A stretch of 64,000 bases of DNA from JAVJSD01 sp040219575 (GCA_040219575.1 JAVJSD010000025.1:1-64000), one strand, 5' to 3'. Positions 19,350-29,219 are shown, counted from the first letter of the stretch. Numbers and translations are program-made. Notes: generated from the sequence alone by a model not told the origin.

Positions 19350-21341
19350 ATGTTCCAGGCCCTTTCCAGCGTCTTCGCCAATACGCTTACCTGGTGGCAG
19401 TGGCTCATCGTGGCCGCCGTGCCGCCGGCGATCATCGCGCTGTACTTTCTCAAGCTCAAGCGGGTGCCGATCGAGGTTCCCAGCACGTTCCTCTGGCATC
19501 GCACGATCGAGGACCTGCACGTCAACAGCATCTGGCAGCGGTTGCGGCAGAGTCTGCTGTTGTTGCTGCAGTTGTTGCTGTTGCTGCTGATCATCATCGC
19601 GCTGTTGCGGCCGGGATGGCAGGGCGCCCAACTCACCGGCGACCGCTTCATCTTCCTGATCGACACCTCGGCCAGCATGAGCGCCAAGGATCTGTCGCCC
19701 TCGCGATTCGAGGACGCCCGCCGCCGCATCGGGGAGATGATCGATCAAATGAAGACGGGCGACGTGGCGATGCTGATCAGCTTCTCCGACGTGGCCCGCG
19801 TGGAGCAGTCCTTCACCGACAGCCGCAACCTGCTCCGCGGCAAGCTCCAGCAGATCCGGCCCACCAACCGCACCAGCAACATCCAGGAAGCGCTGCGGGC
19901 CGCCGCCGGTCTGGCGAATCCCGGCCGCACCAGCGAGGGAACGGGCGACGTGCCCGTGGCCGACGCCATGCCGGCGACGCTGTATATCTTCAGCGACGGC
20001 GGCTTTGGCGCGGTGGCGAACTTCGACTGGGGTAATCTCGATCCGCGATACATCAAGCTGGGCCAGGAGGACGTGGGCAACGTCGGCGTGGTGGCCTTCA
20101 CGACTGAGCGGAATCTCGAAAAGCCGGGGCAGACGCAGGCCTTCGCCCGACTGGAGAACTTCGGCGCGGAGGACGTCACCGTCGAGGCGGCGCTGTTCCA
20201 CAACGATCGCCTGCGCGACGTGAAGAACGTCGACGTTCCCGCCAACGGCTCGGCCGGCGTGGAGTACGAATTGACCGACCTGGGCGGGGAAGGGGGACTC
20301 GTCGATGAGGGCGTGCTGCGGCTTGAAGTCAGCACCGACGACCCGCTGGCGGTCGACGACGTGGCGTACGCTGCCATGAATCCTCCCCGCCAGGCGCGCG
20401 TGCTGCTGGTCACGCCCGACAACGAGGCGATCAAGCTCGCGCTGGGAACCGACGAGGCGATCAAACTGGCCAACGTGCAGATCGCGCAGCCCGCGCTGTT
20501 GGAAACCAAGGCCTACGACGAACAGGCCGCATCGGGCGCCTACGACCTGGTGATCTACGATCGCTGCCGACCGAAGCGCATGCCCCAGGCCAACACGCTG
20601 ATGTTCGGCGTCGTGCCGCCGGGCGACGACTGGAAGGCGGGCGAGTTGCAGGGCCCGCCGCTGATCATCGACAGCGACCGCGTCCATCCGCTGATGCAGT
20701 TTCTGGAGGTCGGCAACCTGCGGATCATCGAAGGCTTCTCGATCGATCGGCCGCCCGGCAGCACGGTGCTGGTCGACAGCGACATCGGTCCGTTGGTGGT
20801 CATCGGCCCGCGAGAGGGTTTCGAGGACGTGGTGGTCGGATTCGAGATCTTCAGCCGTGACGGCGTGAACACCGATTGGCCGAAGAACCGCAGCTTCCCG
20901 GTGTTCATGATGAACGCGTTGAAATACCTGGGGGGAATTCGCTCGTCGCTGGCCACGCAGAGCTACAAGCCGGGACAGGCGGTGGTGCTCCGCAGCACCG
21001 CGCCGGTCCCCACGGTGACGGTCACCGCGCCCTCCGGCCGGCGCACCGTCTTGCCCCGTGAATCCGAGAATACGTTCGTCTACGTCGACGCCGAGCAACC
21101 CGGCATCTACGCGGTGCAGGAAGGCTCGCAGTCGAAGATCTCGCGGCACTTCGCCGTCAATCTGTTCGACGTGCCCGAGAGCAACATCCTGCCCCGCGCG
21201 ATCGAGATGGAGCATGAAACGATCGAGGGCACCTCGGCCTGGGAGCCCGCTCGCATCGACCTCTGGAAGTGGATCCTCATCGGCGGCCTGGGGCTGCTGC
21301 TGTTCGAGTGGTGGGTGTTCAATCGCCGCGTTTACCTTTGA
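19350..21341 (+). CDS. BatA-like membrane VWA protein
   Basis: This 663-residue protein has the N-terminal BatA double helix (about 13-30 and 58-80) with the typical link LKLKRVPIEVPSTFLWHRT. A VWA domain follows with MIDAS FLIDTSASMSAKD (about 97-110) and a long beta-rich periplasmic part. The closing helix is near residues 638-655 before FNRRVYL. It closes the cluster VWA-MoxR-DUF58-VWA, the set linked to envelope assembly and aerotolerance in other bacteria. The spacer to the DUF58 gene is filled by a palindromic repeat. Confidence 0.88.
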   Translation: MFQALSSVFANTLTWWQWLIVAAVPPAIIALYFLKLKRVPIEVPSTFLWHRTIEDLHVNSIWQRLRQSLLLLLQLLLLLLIIIALLRPGWQGAQLTGDRFIFLIDTSASMSAKDLSPSRFEDARRRIGEMIDQMKTGDVAMLISFSDVARVEQSFTDSRNLLRGKLQQIRPTNRTSNIQEALRAAAGLANPGRTSEGTGDVPVADAMPATLYIFSDGGFGAVANFDWGNLDPRYIKLGQEDVGNVGVVAFTTERNLEKPGQTQAFARLENFGAEDVTVEAALFHNDRLRDVKNVDVPANGSAGVEYELTDLGGEGGLVDEGVLRLEVSTDDPLAVDDVAYAAMNPPRQARVLLVTPDNEAIKLALGTDEAIKLANVQIAQPALLETKAYDEQAASGAYDLVIYDRCRPKRMPQANTLMFGVVPPGDDWKAGELQGPPLIIDSDRVHPLMQFLEVGNLRIIEGFSIDRPPGSTVLVDSDIGPLVVIGPREGFEDVVVGFEIFSRDGVNTDWPKNRSFPVFMMNALKYLGGIRSSLATQSYKPGQAVVLRSTAPVPTVTVTAPSGRRTVLPRESENTFVYVDAEQPGIYAVQEGSQSKISRHFAVNLFDVPESNILPRAIEMEHETIEGTSAWEPARIDLWKWILIGGLGLLLFEWWVFNRRVYL

Positions 21342-21542
21342 TCGGCCGCCGCGGCGGCTCGCTCATTCGCGCTACGCGGCGAAATAGTCTTCCCGATCGC
21401 GCAAACTGTCTTGTCTGGCGCGGCGAATCTCGACGACTGTGCGACAATTGGTCGCGATTCTCCCTCGCGGCAACTATCATCGTGCATGTCGCCTTGACGT
21501 CGCCCGTCCAGGAGTTGCGTTTGTAACTGCGTGAGTGTTGGT

Positions 21543-21713
21543 ATGAAGCATGTCCTTCTCTCGTTGCTTCGCCCGGCGATGATCAGCCTAACGCTGGCGT
21601 GGGCGCTGCTGTGCGCCACCACCGTCGCCGCCCAGGAGCCGTTTCCGCTGGAGCCCGTCGATACGTCGAGCCCGTGCAGCACGCTCGACAGCTTTCGCCA
21701 GAGCGGCCGGTGA
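21543..21713 (+). pseudogene. Truncated N-terminus of an exported protein
   Basis: An ATG at 21543 opens 56 codons with a good signal peptide (LLRPAMISLTLAWALLCATT) and then PLEPVDTSSPCSTLDSFRQ before a stop. The stretch after the signal resembles the mature start of planctomycete mechanosensitive-channel-like proteins (PADTSSPR-type), but the rest is missing. The following 200 bases hold no continuation in any frame that I can see. It is probably a remnant left by deletion or by arrival of the hairpin-flanked cassette next to it. The parent family is uncertain. Confidence 0.45.
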
Positions 21714-21834
21714 TGACGCAGGATGTGGAGCAGCCACTCTCGGTGCGAATGGTGGGGGCGCAGCCGTAGTGCGCCTTCCCGGGCTGAGCATGACCAAAAA
21801 GTCCGGCAGGAACGAGTCGTCGGGAAGATAGAGA

Positions 21835-21911
21835 ATGGCAGAAAAATGGGTGGCAGAAAAATGAAGAACTTGAGTGACTAGCCGGCGGGCGATTCGAACA
21901 TTTTTCTGCCA
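21835..21911. repeat. GGCAGAAAAATG hairpin on the left of the GxxExxY gene
   Basis: Two direct copies of GGCAGAAAAATG lie at about 21836-21862, and the reverse complement CATTTTTCTGCCA lies at 21899-21911. A matching arrangement exists on the right side of the gene at 22726-22822. Confidence 0.7.
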
Positions 21912-21918
21912 GCAGTCT

Positions 21919-22692
21919 TCAACTCCGCAGCATCGTAAAGTTGACCTTCTTTCTGGCGATGTTGATCCAAGCGATCGCCCGCAATGTAGTGTGTTCCAAT
22001 AACCGCTGGGCGTGTTTTTCGAAGGACTCGTATTGTTCTTCAAAGGAAGTGACTTTGAAGGCGACGCCTGGCGAAATCAGGCGGAAGCGTTGCTTGCCGA
22101 CGATTCGGCCGTCGATCGACACGCCGACATCGGCTTCCGACTGATCCGCCGCACCGAGCAATTGCACGACGGCCTCTTCATACAGACCGATCTCGAGGCC
22201 CGTTCCCAGGTCGCGTAGCAGCGCGGTGAGCAGTTCCGGCAGTTCCGCCGCGCCGGTTGCTCGATCCCAGCGGCTGAGGTGAACTTCGAATTGTGTGCGG
22301 TCGGCCTGCGTCAGTTGCGTGTTCAGGAACTCATGCTCGACGTTCTCCGGACGAACGTTGATCAGCTTTCCGTGCTCGACGTTGCAGAGCAAGAGGTAGT
22401 GCAGAAGCTGCGCCCGATGGCGGGCCGCCAGCGACTCGACGGCCTTGAACTCGAAGATCGCCCCGTCGCCTACGAGCACGTCCAGGAAGTAGCGTTTCCG
22501 GAAGGACTCGAAAACCACATCGATCGGCTCTTCGATCCGCACTCCTGGCAGGCGAAACGCCAATTCGCGTTTGTAGATCTTCTCGTCCAGGAATCGCCCG
22601 ATCTGGTTGTGGATGGCGGACACGTGATGCAGAGCTTCGTACGAGATGTCGCCGAATTCTTGTTGCGAGATGCGGCGAACCGGCGTGCGCAT
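21919..22692 (-). CDS. GxxExxY-family protein
   Basis: This 257-residue protein has in its first half the family pattern (IGRFLDEKIYKRELAFRL, with the E-x2-Y part kept) followed by VVFESFRKRYFLDVLVGDG and IFEFKAVESLAARHRAQLLHYL. The Asp and ExK residues in these strands suit a PDDEXK nuclease-like core, and a nuclease relationship has been suggested for the family; activity is not proven. The second half is a separate helical region. The gene is bracketed by GGCAGAAAAATG hairpins on both sides and stands next to a truncated gene, suggesting a mobile cassette. An in-frame GTG at 22704 is an alternative start. Confidence 0.78.
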   Translation of the reverse strand: MRTPVRRISQQEFGDISYEALHHVSAIHNQIGRFLDEKIYKRELAFRLPGVRIEEPIDVVFESFRKRYFLDVLVGDGAIFEFKAVESLAARHRAQLLHYLLLCNVEHGKLINVRPENVEHEFLNTQLTQADRTQFEVHLSRWDRATGAAELPELLTALLRDLGTGLEIGLYEEAVVQLLGAADQSEADVGVSIDGRIVGKQRFRLISPGVAFKVTSFEEQYESFEKHAQRLLEHTTLRAIAWINIARKKVNFTMLRS

Positions 22693-22725
22693 GTGAACAG
22701 GCACGGACTTCAGCCCTGGTCAAAG

Positions 22726-22822
22726 AAGTGGATGGCAGGAAGATGTGCGGCAGACAAACAGCAAAAGTAATCGCTACGCCGCCGGGTTCCGTCCATTTTT
22801 CTGCCGCAGATTTTTCTGCCAG
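22726..22822. repeat. Hairpin repeats on the right of the GxxExxY gene
   Basis: GGATGGCAGGAAGATGTG at about 22729 pairs loosely with CATTTTTCTGCC at about 22793, followed by a second ATTTTTCTGCCAG near 22809. This mirrors the left-hand element, so the cassette between about 21835 and 22822 is framed by inverted copies. Confidence 0.6.
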
Positions 22823-22843
22823 TGAATTGCTCTGCGATCCGGA

Positions 22844-25800
22844 TTATGGTTTGGGCCGGATGTCGAGGCCAAGCGCATCCGCCAAGAAGGCCAGGACGTC
22901 GGAGGATTCGCGGAGGATCTTTTCGGTCGGTTTACCCGCGCCGTGGCCGGCGCTGGTTTCGATGCGGATCAATACCGGCGCGTCGCCCCCTTGCGCCGCT
23001 TGCAACGTGGCGGCGAATTTGTGGCTGTGCGCGGGCACCACGCGGTCGTCGTGGTCGCCGGTGGTGATCAGCGTGGCGGGGTAGCGCCCGCCCGGCTTGA
23101 GGTTGTGCAGCGGCGAGTACTTCAGCAGCGTGCGGAACTCGTCGGGATCATCGGCCGAGCCATAGTCGCTGACCCAGGCCCAACCGATGGTGAACTTGTG
23201 GTATCGCAGCATGTCGAGCACGCCCACGCTGGGCTGCGCCGCGGCGAACAGGTCGGGCCGTTGCGTGATCATCGCGCCCACCAACAGGCCGCCGTTGCTG
23301 CCGCCGCGAATCGCCAGATGTTTGGAGCTGGTGTACTTGTGCTCGATGAGCCACTCGGCGGCGGCGATGCAGTCGTCGAACACGTTCTGCTTGTTCTCCT
23401 GCATGCCGGCCTCATGCCACTCGCGGCCGTATTCACCGCCGCCGCGGAGGTTGGCCACGACATACACGCCGCCCGACTCGAGCCACACAAGGTTCGAGAC
23501 CGAGAAGCTGGGCGTGAGCGAGATGTTGAATCCGCCATAGCCGTACAGGATGGTGGGGTTCTCGCCGTCTAGCTCCAGGCCCTGCTTGTGGATGATGAAC
23601 ATCGGCACGCGCGTACCGTCTTTGCCGCGGCAGAAGACCTGCTTGACGGTATAGTCCTTTGGCTGAAAGTCGACCGTCGGCTGGCGAAAGAGGTCCGCCG
23701 CGCCGCTGTCGACCTGGTAGCGATAGATGGTGGTGGGCGTGGTGAAGCTGGTGAAGTAGAAGAATGTTTCGTCCTGTTTCTGCCGCCCGCCGAATCCGCC
23801 CGCCGAGCCAAGCCCCGGCAGCTTCACTTCGCCGTCGCTCTTGCCCTCGAGCGTGAATCGCTTGACGACCGAGTGGGCGTCTTTCAGATACGTGGCCAGC
23901 AGCCGGCCGCCGACGATGCTGGCGTCGCTGAGCACCGCATCGCCCTGGGGCACCAATTCACGCCAGTTCTCGCGATCGGGCTTCTCCAGGTCGACTTGAA
24001 TGATGCGCCGCAAGGGCGCGTCGAGATCGGTCATCAACCAGATGCGGGAGCCCTCGTTGCCGAGAAAATCGTATTCGGCGTCGAAGCCGGTGATCAACTC
24101 CACCATCGGCGCGTCGTCGCGGCGAAGGTCTCGGTAGAAGATCTGGTTCTTCCGCTCGGTGCCGCGCCACACGCTGACGATCAGGTAGGCGCCGTCCTCG
24201 GTCACCACGCCGCCGAAGCCCCATTCCTTTTCGTCTTTTCGCTCGTAGATCAGGCGATCGTTCGACTGCGGATCGCCCAGCTTGTGGAAGTACAGCTTCT
24301 GATAGTAGTTGGCGCCGGTGAACTTGGTCTCTTCGTCCGGCTCGTCGTAGCGGCTGTAGAAGAATCCGCTGCCGTCGGGCTTCCAACTCACGGCCGAGAA
24401 CTTGATCCACTTCAGATCATCGGCCAGGTCCTCGCCGGTGCGGGTGTCGCGGACCTTCCACTCTTTCCAGTCGGAGCCCGCCGACGACAGCCCGTAGGCG
24501 AGATAGTCTCCATCGTCGCTGAGCCGCCAGGCGGAAAGGTGAACGGTGCCGTCGTCGGAGAGCTTGTTGGGATCCAGCAGCAAGCGCGGCTCGCCGTCGA
24601 GGCCGTCGGCGACGTACAGCACGCTCTGGTTCTGCAAGCCGTCGTTGCGGGTGTAAAAGTAACGCTCGCCGCGTTTGCGAGGCAGCCCGAACCGCTCGTA
24701 GTCCCACAACTGTTTGAGTCGGTCGAAGATCACCCGCCGCTGCGGCAGGCGGTCGAGATAGCCGAAGGTGACTTTGTTCTGGGCCTCGACCCAGGCTTCC
24801 GTCTCCGGGCTGTCGGGATCCTCCAACCAGCGGTAGGGATCGGCGATCGACGTGCCGTGGTAGTCATCGACGACGTCGCCGCGGCGCGTCTCGGGATATG
24901 CGATCTTCCCGGTGCGTCCCCGCGATGTCTGCTCTGCGTCGTCGTCTTTCATTCGCTTCTCCAGCACTTGGATGCCTGTCTTGTACACGTCGAGCACCGA
25001 CGCCCGCTCCGCGTCGTCGGCGAACTCGCCCTTTTCCTTGATGACCGTCATGCTTTGTTTCATCTCCTCGATCAATTCCCGGGCCGTGTCGGCGCGGAAC
25101 ACGGGCCTGCCCGCCACGTCGAGATAGATGGCGCTGGTGTGGGCGAAGAGTTCGCGGTCGAGTTCGCTCTTGGCCTCGCCGCGCGGAATCCGCATCGCCA
25201 GCCAACCGGAGGTTTCGACGGGCATGTCGAGGTCGATTTCGGCCACGAAATGACCGCCCTCGGGCTTCGATGTCGTCTCGTGAATCACTTTTCCATTGTG
25301 AATCAACTGTAGTTTGTGGAAATCCACGCGGCCGGTCGCCTTGCCGCGGACCCGCAGATTCCCGCCCTCATCGATGCGAACGGTATCGCCGATGTCCGCC
25401 TCGTTGACGGAGAACTCCAGCAGCGGACCGTTGGTGATGAACGACTTCCCCTGCCGCAGGCTCTCCAACCACGTCTGGCTCGAGAGCGGTCTCTTCACCG
25501 GCGTATAGACGCGCGAGAAATCGTAGATGAACCAGTCGGTTCCGGTCGAGAAAGGAACTTTCAGGCCGAGGTTGAGGTAGCGGTAGTAGGTGTCTTCATA
25601 GCTGCCGTGGTCGCCGCCGTCGAAGATATTCTGGGCGTCGAGCACGCCCGTCATCCAGTTTGGCACATCCTCCATGCCGAATTTGTTATGGCACCAGATG
25701 ACGGTGGCGTCCTGCTCCCGCGCTTCGAGAATGCCGGTCCGCATCGGGCGTCCGTCGGTTCCCTTCATCATGATGCCGGGGCCGATGCTGACCGGGCGAA

Positions 25801-26560
25801 TGAGCCCTTTGATGTCCAGAAACATCACGTGGCCGTAGCCTTCGCCGTAGCCGGTGAAGTTGTGGCGATGCTCCTCGCCCCAACCGAACAGCACGCCGCG
25901 CCGCGACAACCGCACCAGATCGCCGGGCGTGTACGTGTTGGTGATGTAGACACGTTCGTCGGGAATCCGCCGCAGGTGCGAGACGTACACCAGATCGAGG
26001 TTATCGCCGCGCGAGACGACATCCAGGTAGTTGTCCGCCTCGGCCCGGGTCAAGTCTCGCAGGTGGACGTGGGTGTTGCCCGAGTACAGCAGCTTGGGCG
26101 CGGTGTCGTAGAATCGCCGCAGCTCGAGTTCGACGGCGTGCAGCTTTTTGCCGTGGAGATCGACGATCGATTCGGCGTGCTCCCACTGAAGTCCGTGCAG
26201 GGCTTCGACCTTCAGCTTCGCCTGCGGAACTTCGATGGTTTGTCCGGCGTCGAGCGAGAACCAGTTGGCGCCTCGGTCGATGGCGTCTTTCAGCGGCAGG
26301 AACTTGCCGTCGGCCGCGAGCGACACGCGCACCATGCCGGCGAGCTCCTCGCCCGACTTTGCGTCACGCAGCACGATCTTCAACCGGCATACGGCAGCGT
26401 CTTTCTCCGCCTTGGCTTGCTGCTTTGCGTCCTTCTGTTCCGCATCCTTTCGCGTCTGCAGGAACTGATGCAGCGAATGGGGATGGGCCTGGGCGGATGC
26501 CGTCAAGAGACCCGCTCCAACGACCAGCGCGATCAGCAGTGCGACAGGGCGAATCGCCAT
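22844..26560 (-). CDS. CehA/McbA-like metallohydrolase fused to prolyl oligopeptidase
   Basis: This 1238-residue exported protein has a signal peptide (about 1-25) and then two enzyme-sized parts. Residues about 50-540 resemble CehA/McbA (PHP-type) metallohydrolases, with NTHVH, DLVYVSH and GEEHRHN as candidate metal His residues. Residues about 555-1235 are a full-length S9 prolyl oligopeptidase: entry motif HGTSIADPYRWLEDPDSPE, beta-propeller, nucleophile Ser1088 in GGSNGG, Asp in DHDDRVVP and His in SAGHGAGK. Prolyl oligopeptidases cut short Pro-containing peptides. The linker (about 540-560) is charged and no stop separates the parts. The ATG at 26560 has GAGGA nine bases before it. A sequencing fusion is possible but the frame is clean. 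Confidence 0.85.
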   Translation of the reverse strand: MAIRPVALLIALVVGAGLLTASAQAHPHSLHQFLQTRKDAEQKDAKQQAKAEKDAAVCRLKIVLRDAKSGEELAGMVRVSLAADGKFLPLKDAIDRGANWFSLDAGQTIEVPQAKLKVEALHGLQWEHAESIVDLHGKKLHAVELELRRFYDTAPKLLYSGNTHVHLRDLTRAEADNYLDVVSRGDNLDLVYVSHLRRIPDERVYITNTYTPGDLVRLSRRGVLFGWGEEHRHNFTGYGEGYGHVMFLDIKGLIRPVSIGPGIMMKGTDGRPMRTGILEAREQDATVIWCHNKFGMEDVPNWMTGVLDAQNIFDGGDHGSYEDTYYRYLNLGLKVPFSTGTDWFIYDFSRVYTPVKRPLSSQTWLESLRQGKSFITNGPLLEFSVNEADIGDTVRIDEGGNLRVRGKATGRVDFHKLQLIHNGKVIHETTSKPEGGHFVAEIDLDMPVETSGWLAMRIPRGEAKSELDRELFAHTSAIYLDVAGRPVFRADTARELIEEMKQSMTVIKEKGEFADDAERASVLDVYKTGIQVLEKRMKDDDAEQTSRGRTGKIAYPETRRGDVVDDYHGTSIADPYRWLEDPDSPETEAWVEAQNKVTFGYLDRLPQRRVIFDRLKQLWDYERFGLPRKRGERYFYTRNDGLQNQSVLYVADGLDGEPRLLLDPNKLSDDGTVHLSAWRLSDDGDYLAYGLSSAGSDWKEWKVRDTRTGEDLADDLKWIKFSAVSWKPDGSGFFYSRYDEPDEETKFTGANYYQKLYFHKLGDPQSNDRLIYERKDEKEWGFGGVVTEDGAYLIVSVWRGTERKNQIFYRDLRRDDAPMVELITGFDAEYDFLGNEGSRIWLMTDLDAPLRRIIQVDLEKPDRENWRELVPQGDAVLSDASIVGGRLLATYLKDAHSVVKRFTLEGKSDGEVKLPGLGSAGGFGGRQKQDETFFYFTSFTTPTTIYRYQVDSGAADLFRQPTVDFQPKDYTVKQVFCRGKDGTRVPMFIIHKQGLELDGENPTILYGYGGFNISLTPSFSVSNLVWLESGGVYVVANLRGGGEYGREWHEAGMQENKQNVFDDCIAAAEWLIEHKYTSSKHLAIRGGSNGGLLVGAMITQRPDLFAAAQPSVGVLDMLRYHKFTIGWAWVSDYGSADDPDEFRTLLKYSPLHNLKPGGRYPATLITTGDHDDRVVPAHSHKFAATLQAAQGGDAPVLIRIETSAGHGAGKPTEKILRESSDVLAFLADALGLDIRPKP

Positions 26561-26612
26561 CAGTTGTATTCCTCGCGGAAAAAGGTCTCGTGCGTGCATA
26601 TCCCACATCAAC

Positions 26613-26655
26613 CAGCTATCGCAAGCCGGAACAAGCCGTGTGCAGTTCCGGCATT
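26613..26655. repeat. Half copy of the GCCGGAACAAGCC repeat
   Basis: GCCGGAACAAGCCGTGTGCAG followed by TTCCGGCA matches the left arm of the inverted repeat at 51255-51380. No right arm is seen nearby, so this is a single arm between two genes. Confidence 0.55.
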
Positions 26656-26764
26656 GTCTTGGCGCCGGGTGAACGGCGCCGCGTGGTCGCGCCGCGTGGT
26701 GGCGCCGCGTTCTCCGACGGCGTTCCTGCCGCAGCGCCCTGCGGTTGTTCCGGACGACGTCTCC

Positions 26765-27784
26765 TCAGCCGGCAAACTCGTTGCCGACCTTACGGGCTCG
26801 CTGCGGTTTGTCGAGATCGACGCCCAGCCGCAGCCCGACTTCCACCAGCAGATTCCAACCAATGGCCAGATGCGTGTAGGGCGACAGGTTGCCGGAGTCC
26901 GGAATGCGAATGGTGGGGAATCGCGTGTTGCGGCCCGAGATCGCGATCACCGTCAGGCCCACACCTTTCGCCAATACCTCCTGGAACTTTTGTTCCGACT
27001 CCTCGTAGGGATCGACCCACAGCACGACGTCCTCGGGGTGCATCACCTCTTCGATGCCGTGCACGGCGTAGGTGCCTTCCAGGAAATCGGCGGTCTTGCG
27101 GGTGATCTCGTTGGTCTTCAGCGTCAGCTCCTCGGCGACGCCGTCGTTGCGACCGGCCCAGTAGATCACCCGGGCTTCCGCGACGCGTTTGACGATCCCG
27201 GCGTCGATCTCCATGGTCAGCGCATCGCGGAATTCCTCGGCGAGCTCCGAGAGCCGCGGGCCGAGCGTGGGCGTGCTGACCGTGTGTTCAAGCAGCGCGC
27301 GATAGAACAGAGCCTGTTCGACGACGCTCTTGGTGGCGGCGACGGCGTCCTCCTTGCCGCAACTCAGCACGTGGCCGCGCGTGGCGAGCGACTCGAGTTT
27401 GGTGTCGGCGGCCGCCGAGAGGCTGTAAAGATGCTGGTGGCCGGCCGCCTTGAGCGTCTGGAACAGCCCGATCACTTCGGCCGTCTTGCCGGAATTCGAC
27501 GCGGCGAACACGGCCCAATCGGCGAGTTTGTACTCGGCCGCCTGCCGCCCCGCCTCGGTATGCAGGGCGATCGACAGTCCCTGCCGCCGCGCGTGATTGA
27601 TGTTGCTCTTGGCGGGAAACAGCCGGCTGGAGCCTTCGCCGGTGAGCAACAGGCGGCCGACCCGGGCGATCTCACCGGCCGTCTCTTGCGCTTGATTCGC
27701 ATCGAAGCCGGCGATGATGTCCGGCGTCTCGCACATCTCGCGGACCAGATGGAAACGGCTGTACTTGTCTTGGTCGAGTTTCAT
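26765..27784 (-). CDS. SIS-domain sugar isomerase/deaminase-like protein
   Basis: This 339-residue protein has two SIS folds. The first carries LLLTGEGSSRLFPAKSNINHA and the Ser-rich loop FAASNSGKTAEVIGLF; the second carries VIYWAGRNDGVAEELTLKTNEI. This is the plan of the isomerase half of GlmS and of AgaS-type amino-sugar isomerases/deaminases, which act on phosphosugars. There is no glutaminase domain, so it is not a full GlmS. It lies before a phosphofructokinase-like gene on the same strand, in keeping with sugar phosphate metabolism. The exact substrate is unknown. Confidence 0.8.
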   Translation of the reverse strand: MKLDQDKYSRFHLVREMCETPDIIAGFDANQAQETAGEIARVGRLLLTGEGSSRLFPAKSNINHARRQGLSIALHTEAGRQAAEYKLADWAVFAASNSGKTAEVIGLFQTLKAAGHQHLYSLSAAADTKLESLATRGHVLSCGKEDAVAATKSVVEQALFYRALLEHTVSTPTLGPRLSELAEEFRDALTMEIDAGIVKRVAEARVIYWAGRNDGVAEELTLKTNEITRKTADFLEGTYAVHGIEEVMHPEDVVLWVDPYEESEQKFQEVLAKGVGLTVIAISGRNTRFPTIRIPDSGNLSPYTHLAIGWNLLVEVGLRLGVDLDKPQRARKVGNEFAG

Positions 27785-28007
27785 AACCGCTCGCCTATTT
27801 GAATAACTCGTTTAACGGCAAGCCGAAGAAGGCGTCGGCGGATCGTTGCAGGAACGTTTCCAGCTAGTGCAGGTTCGTGCGCTCGCCGTCGCCTTCGGCT
27901 TGCCGCTGAACGATCCTCTCATCTTCATCCTCAACATTGGCAATGCAGACCGCAACCATCGAATCAAGCTCAGTTCTGGGGTAAGGGGGGACTACACGGC
28001 CACCAAC

Positions 28008-29219
28008 CTACGCCTTGGCCTTCTTCAAGTCGAGTCGGGCGTACTCCGGCATCTCGCCGACCAGCGGCTGCGCGTAGTTCAGAAACGCCTTGGTGACGAA
28101 CATGCCGTCGGCGGTGATGAACTTGTCGGGCATCGGCCGTTCGTTGTTGGCCACCTTTTCGAGAGCGATCACGCCGTAATCGCCCCGGTAGGGCTCGGTC
28201 GCTTTCGAGACGCGTTCGATGGTGACCATCACGTCGCCTTCTCCTTTCTCGGCGAGTTGCACGGCCCGGCGTCCACAACCGTAGGCCTCGTCGACGTCGA
28301 GCTTGACGGCCCGATCGGCGGCGCACATCTGCAGCGATTCGGTGACTTGGAATTCGCCGCGCCAGCCAAAGGCGTCGCTGACGATGCGGTGCAGCACCAT
28401 GCCGACGCTGGCGCCTCCCATGGCGCCGAACTCGACATTCTCGAACTTGTCGCGCGTTTGCGAGGCGCTGACCGGCGAACCGTCGGCGTTGACGATCCCT
28501 TCGCCGCAAACGATCGAAACGTAGCCAAACTTGTTGTGCGCCGCCGCCACGGCGTCGAGAAACTTGCCGCGGTCGAACGGTCGTTCGGGAAGCAGAATCA
28601 CGTGCGGAGGATCGGCGGCCGCGCGCTTGGCGCAGGCGGCGGCGGCCGGCAGCCAACCGGCGCTGCGGCCGACCGTCTGGAACACGGTGAACTGATCGAC
28701 CCGCTGCATGTCGCGGGCCAGCAAACCGCCTTGCTGCACGCACAAAGCCACGTACCGCGCGGCGCTGGGATAGCCAGGCGTATGGTCGGTGCCGAACAGG
28801 TCGTTGTCGACGGTCTTGGAAATGCCGACGCCCGTCATTTCAAAGCCCTGCTGGTGGGCGTACTCCGTCACACGGTGGATGGTGTCCATCGTGTCGTTGC
28901 CGCCGATCATCAACAGGTAGCGGATGTTGTACTTCTTCAGCCGCCGCAGGATGGGGGCGAAGTGCTCGTCCTGTAGCTTCAGCCGACTGGAACCCAGCGC
29001 GCTGCTGGGCGTGGTGCGCAGCGCCTTGAGCGTTTCGCGCGATTGGCCGCCGAGATCGACCAGATGCCCTTCGAGCACGCCTTCGATGCCGAACCGCATC
29101 CCCAGCACGCGGTCGATGTGCTTGCTTTTGAGGGAGGTCTCGACAACGCCGGCCAGCGAAGCGTTAATGACCGACGTCGGCCCGCCGGACTGTCCGACGA
29201 GCAAATTGGCTTTCTGCAT
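28008..29219 (-). CDS. Phosphofructokinase-family protein, GGND type (possibly PPi-dependent)
   Basis: This 403-residue protein belongs to the PFKA superfamily, with QSGGPTSVINASLAG at the N-terminus, GGNDTMDT in place of the ATP-type GGDGT, and the catalytic TVDND loop (ISKTVDNDLFGTD). PPi-using enzymes usually have GGDDT, so GGND is a variant and donor preference is uncertain. Family members phosphorylate fructose 6-phosphate. A second, classical ATP-type enzyme is encoded at 46134-47123. The ATG at 29219 gives the family N-terminus; an upstream start at 29264 would add 15 basic residues. Confidence 0.85.
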   Translation of the reverse strand: MQKANLLVGQSGGPTSVINASLAGVVETSLKSKHIDRVLGMRFGIEGVLEGHLVDLGGQSRETLKALRTTPSSALGSSRLKLQDEHFAPILRRLKKYNIRYLLMIGGNDTMDTIHRVTEYAHQQGFEMTGVGISKTVDNDLFGTDHTPGYPSAARYVALCVQQGGLLARDMQRVDQFTVFQTVGRSAGWLPAAAACAKRAAADPPHVILLPERPFDRGKFLDAVAAAHNKFGYVSIVCGEGIVNADGSPVSASQTRDKFENVEFGAMGGASVGMVLHRIVSDAFGWRGEFQVTESLQMCAADRAVKLDVDEAYGCGRRAVQLAEKGEGDVMVTIERVSKATEPYRGDYGVIALEKVANNERPMPDKFITADGMFVTKAFLNYAQPLVGEMPEYARLDLKKAKA

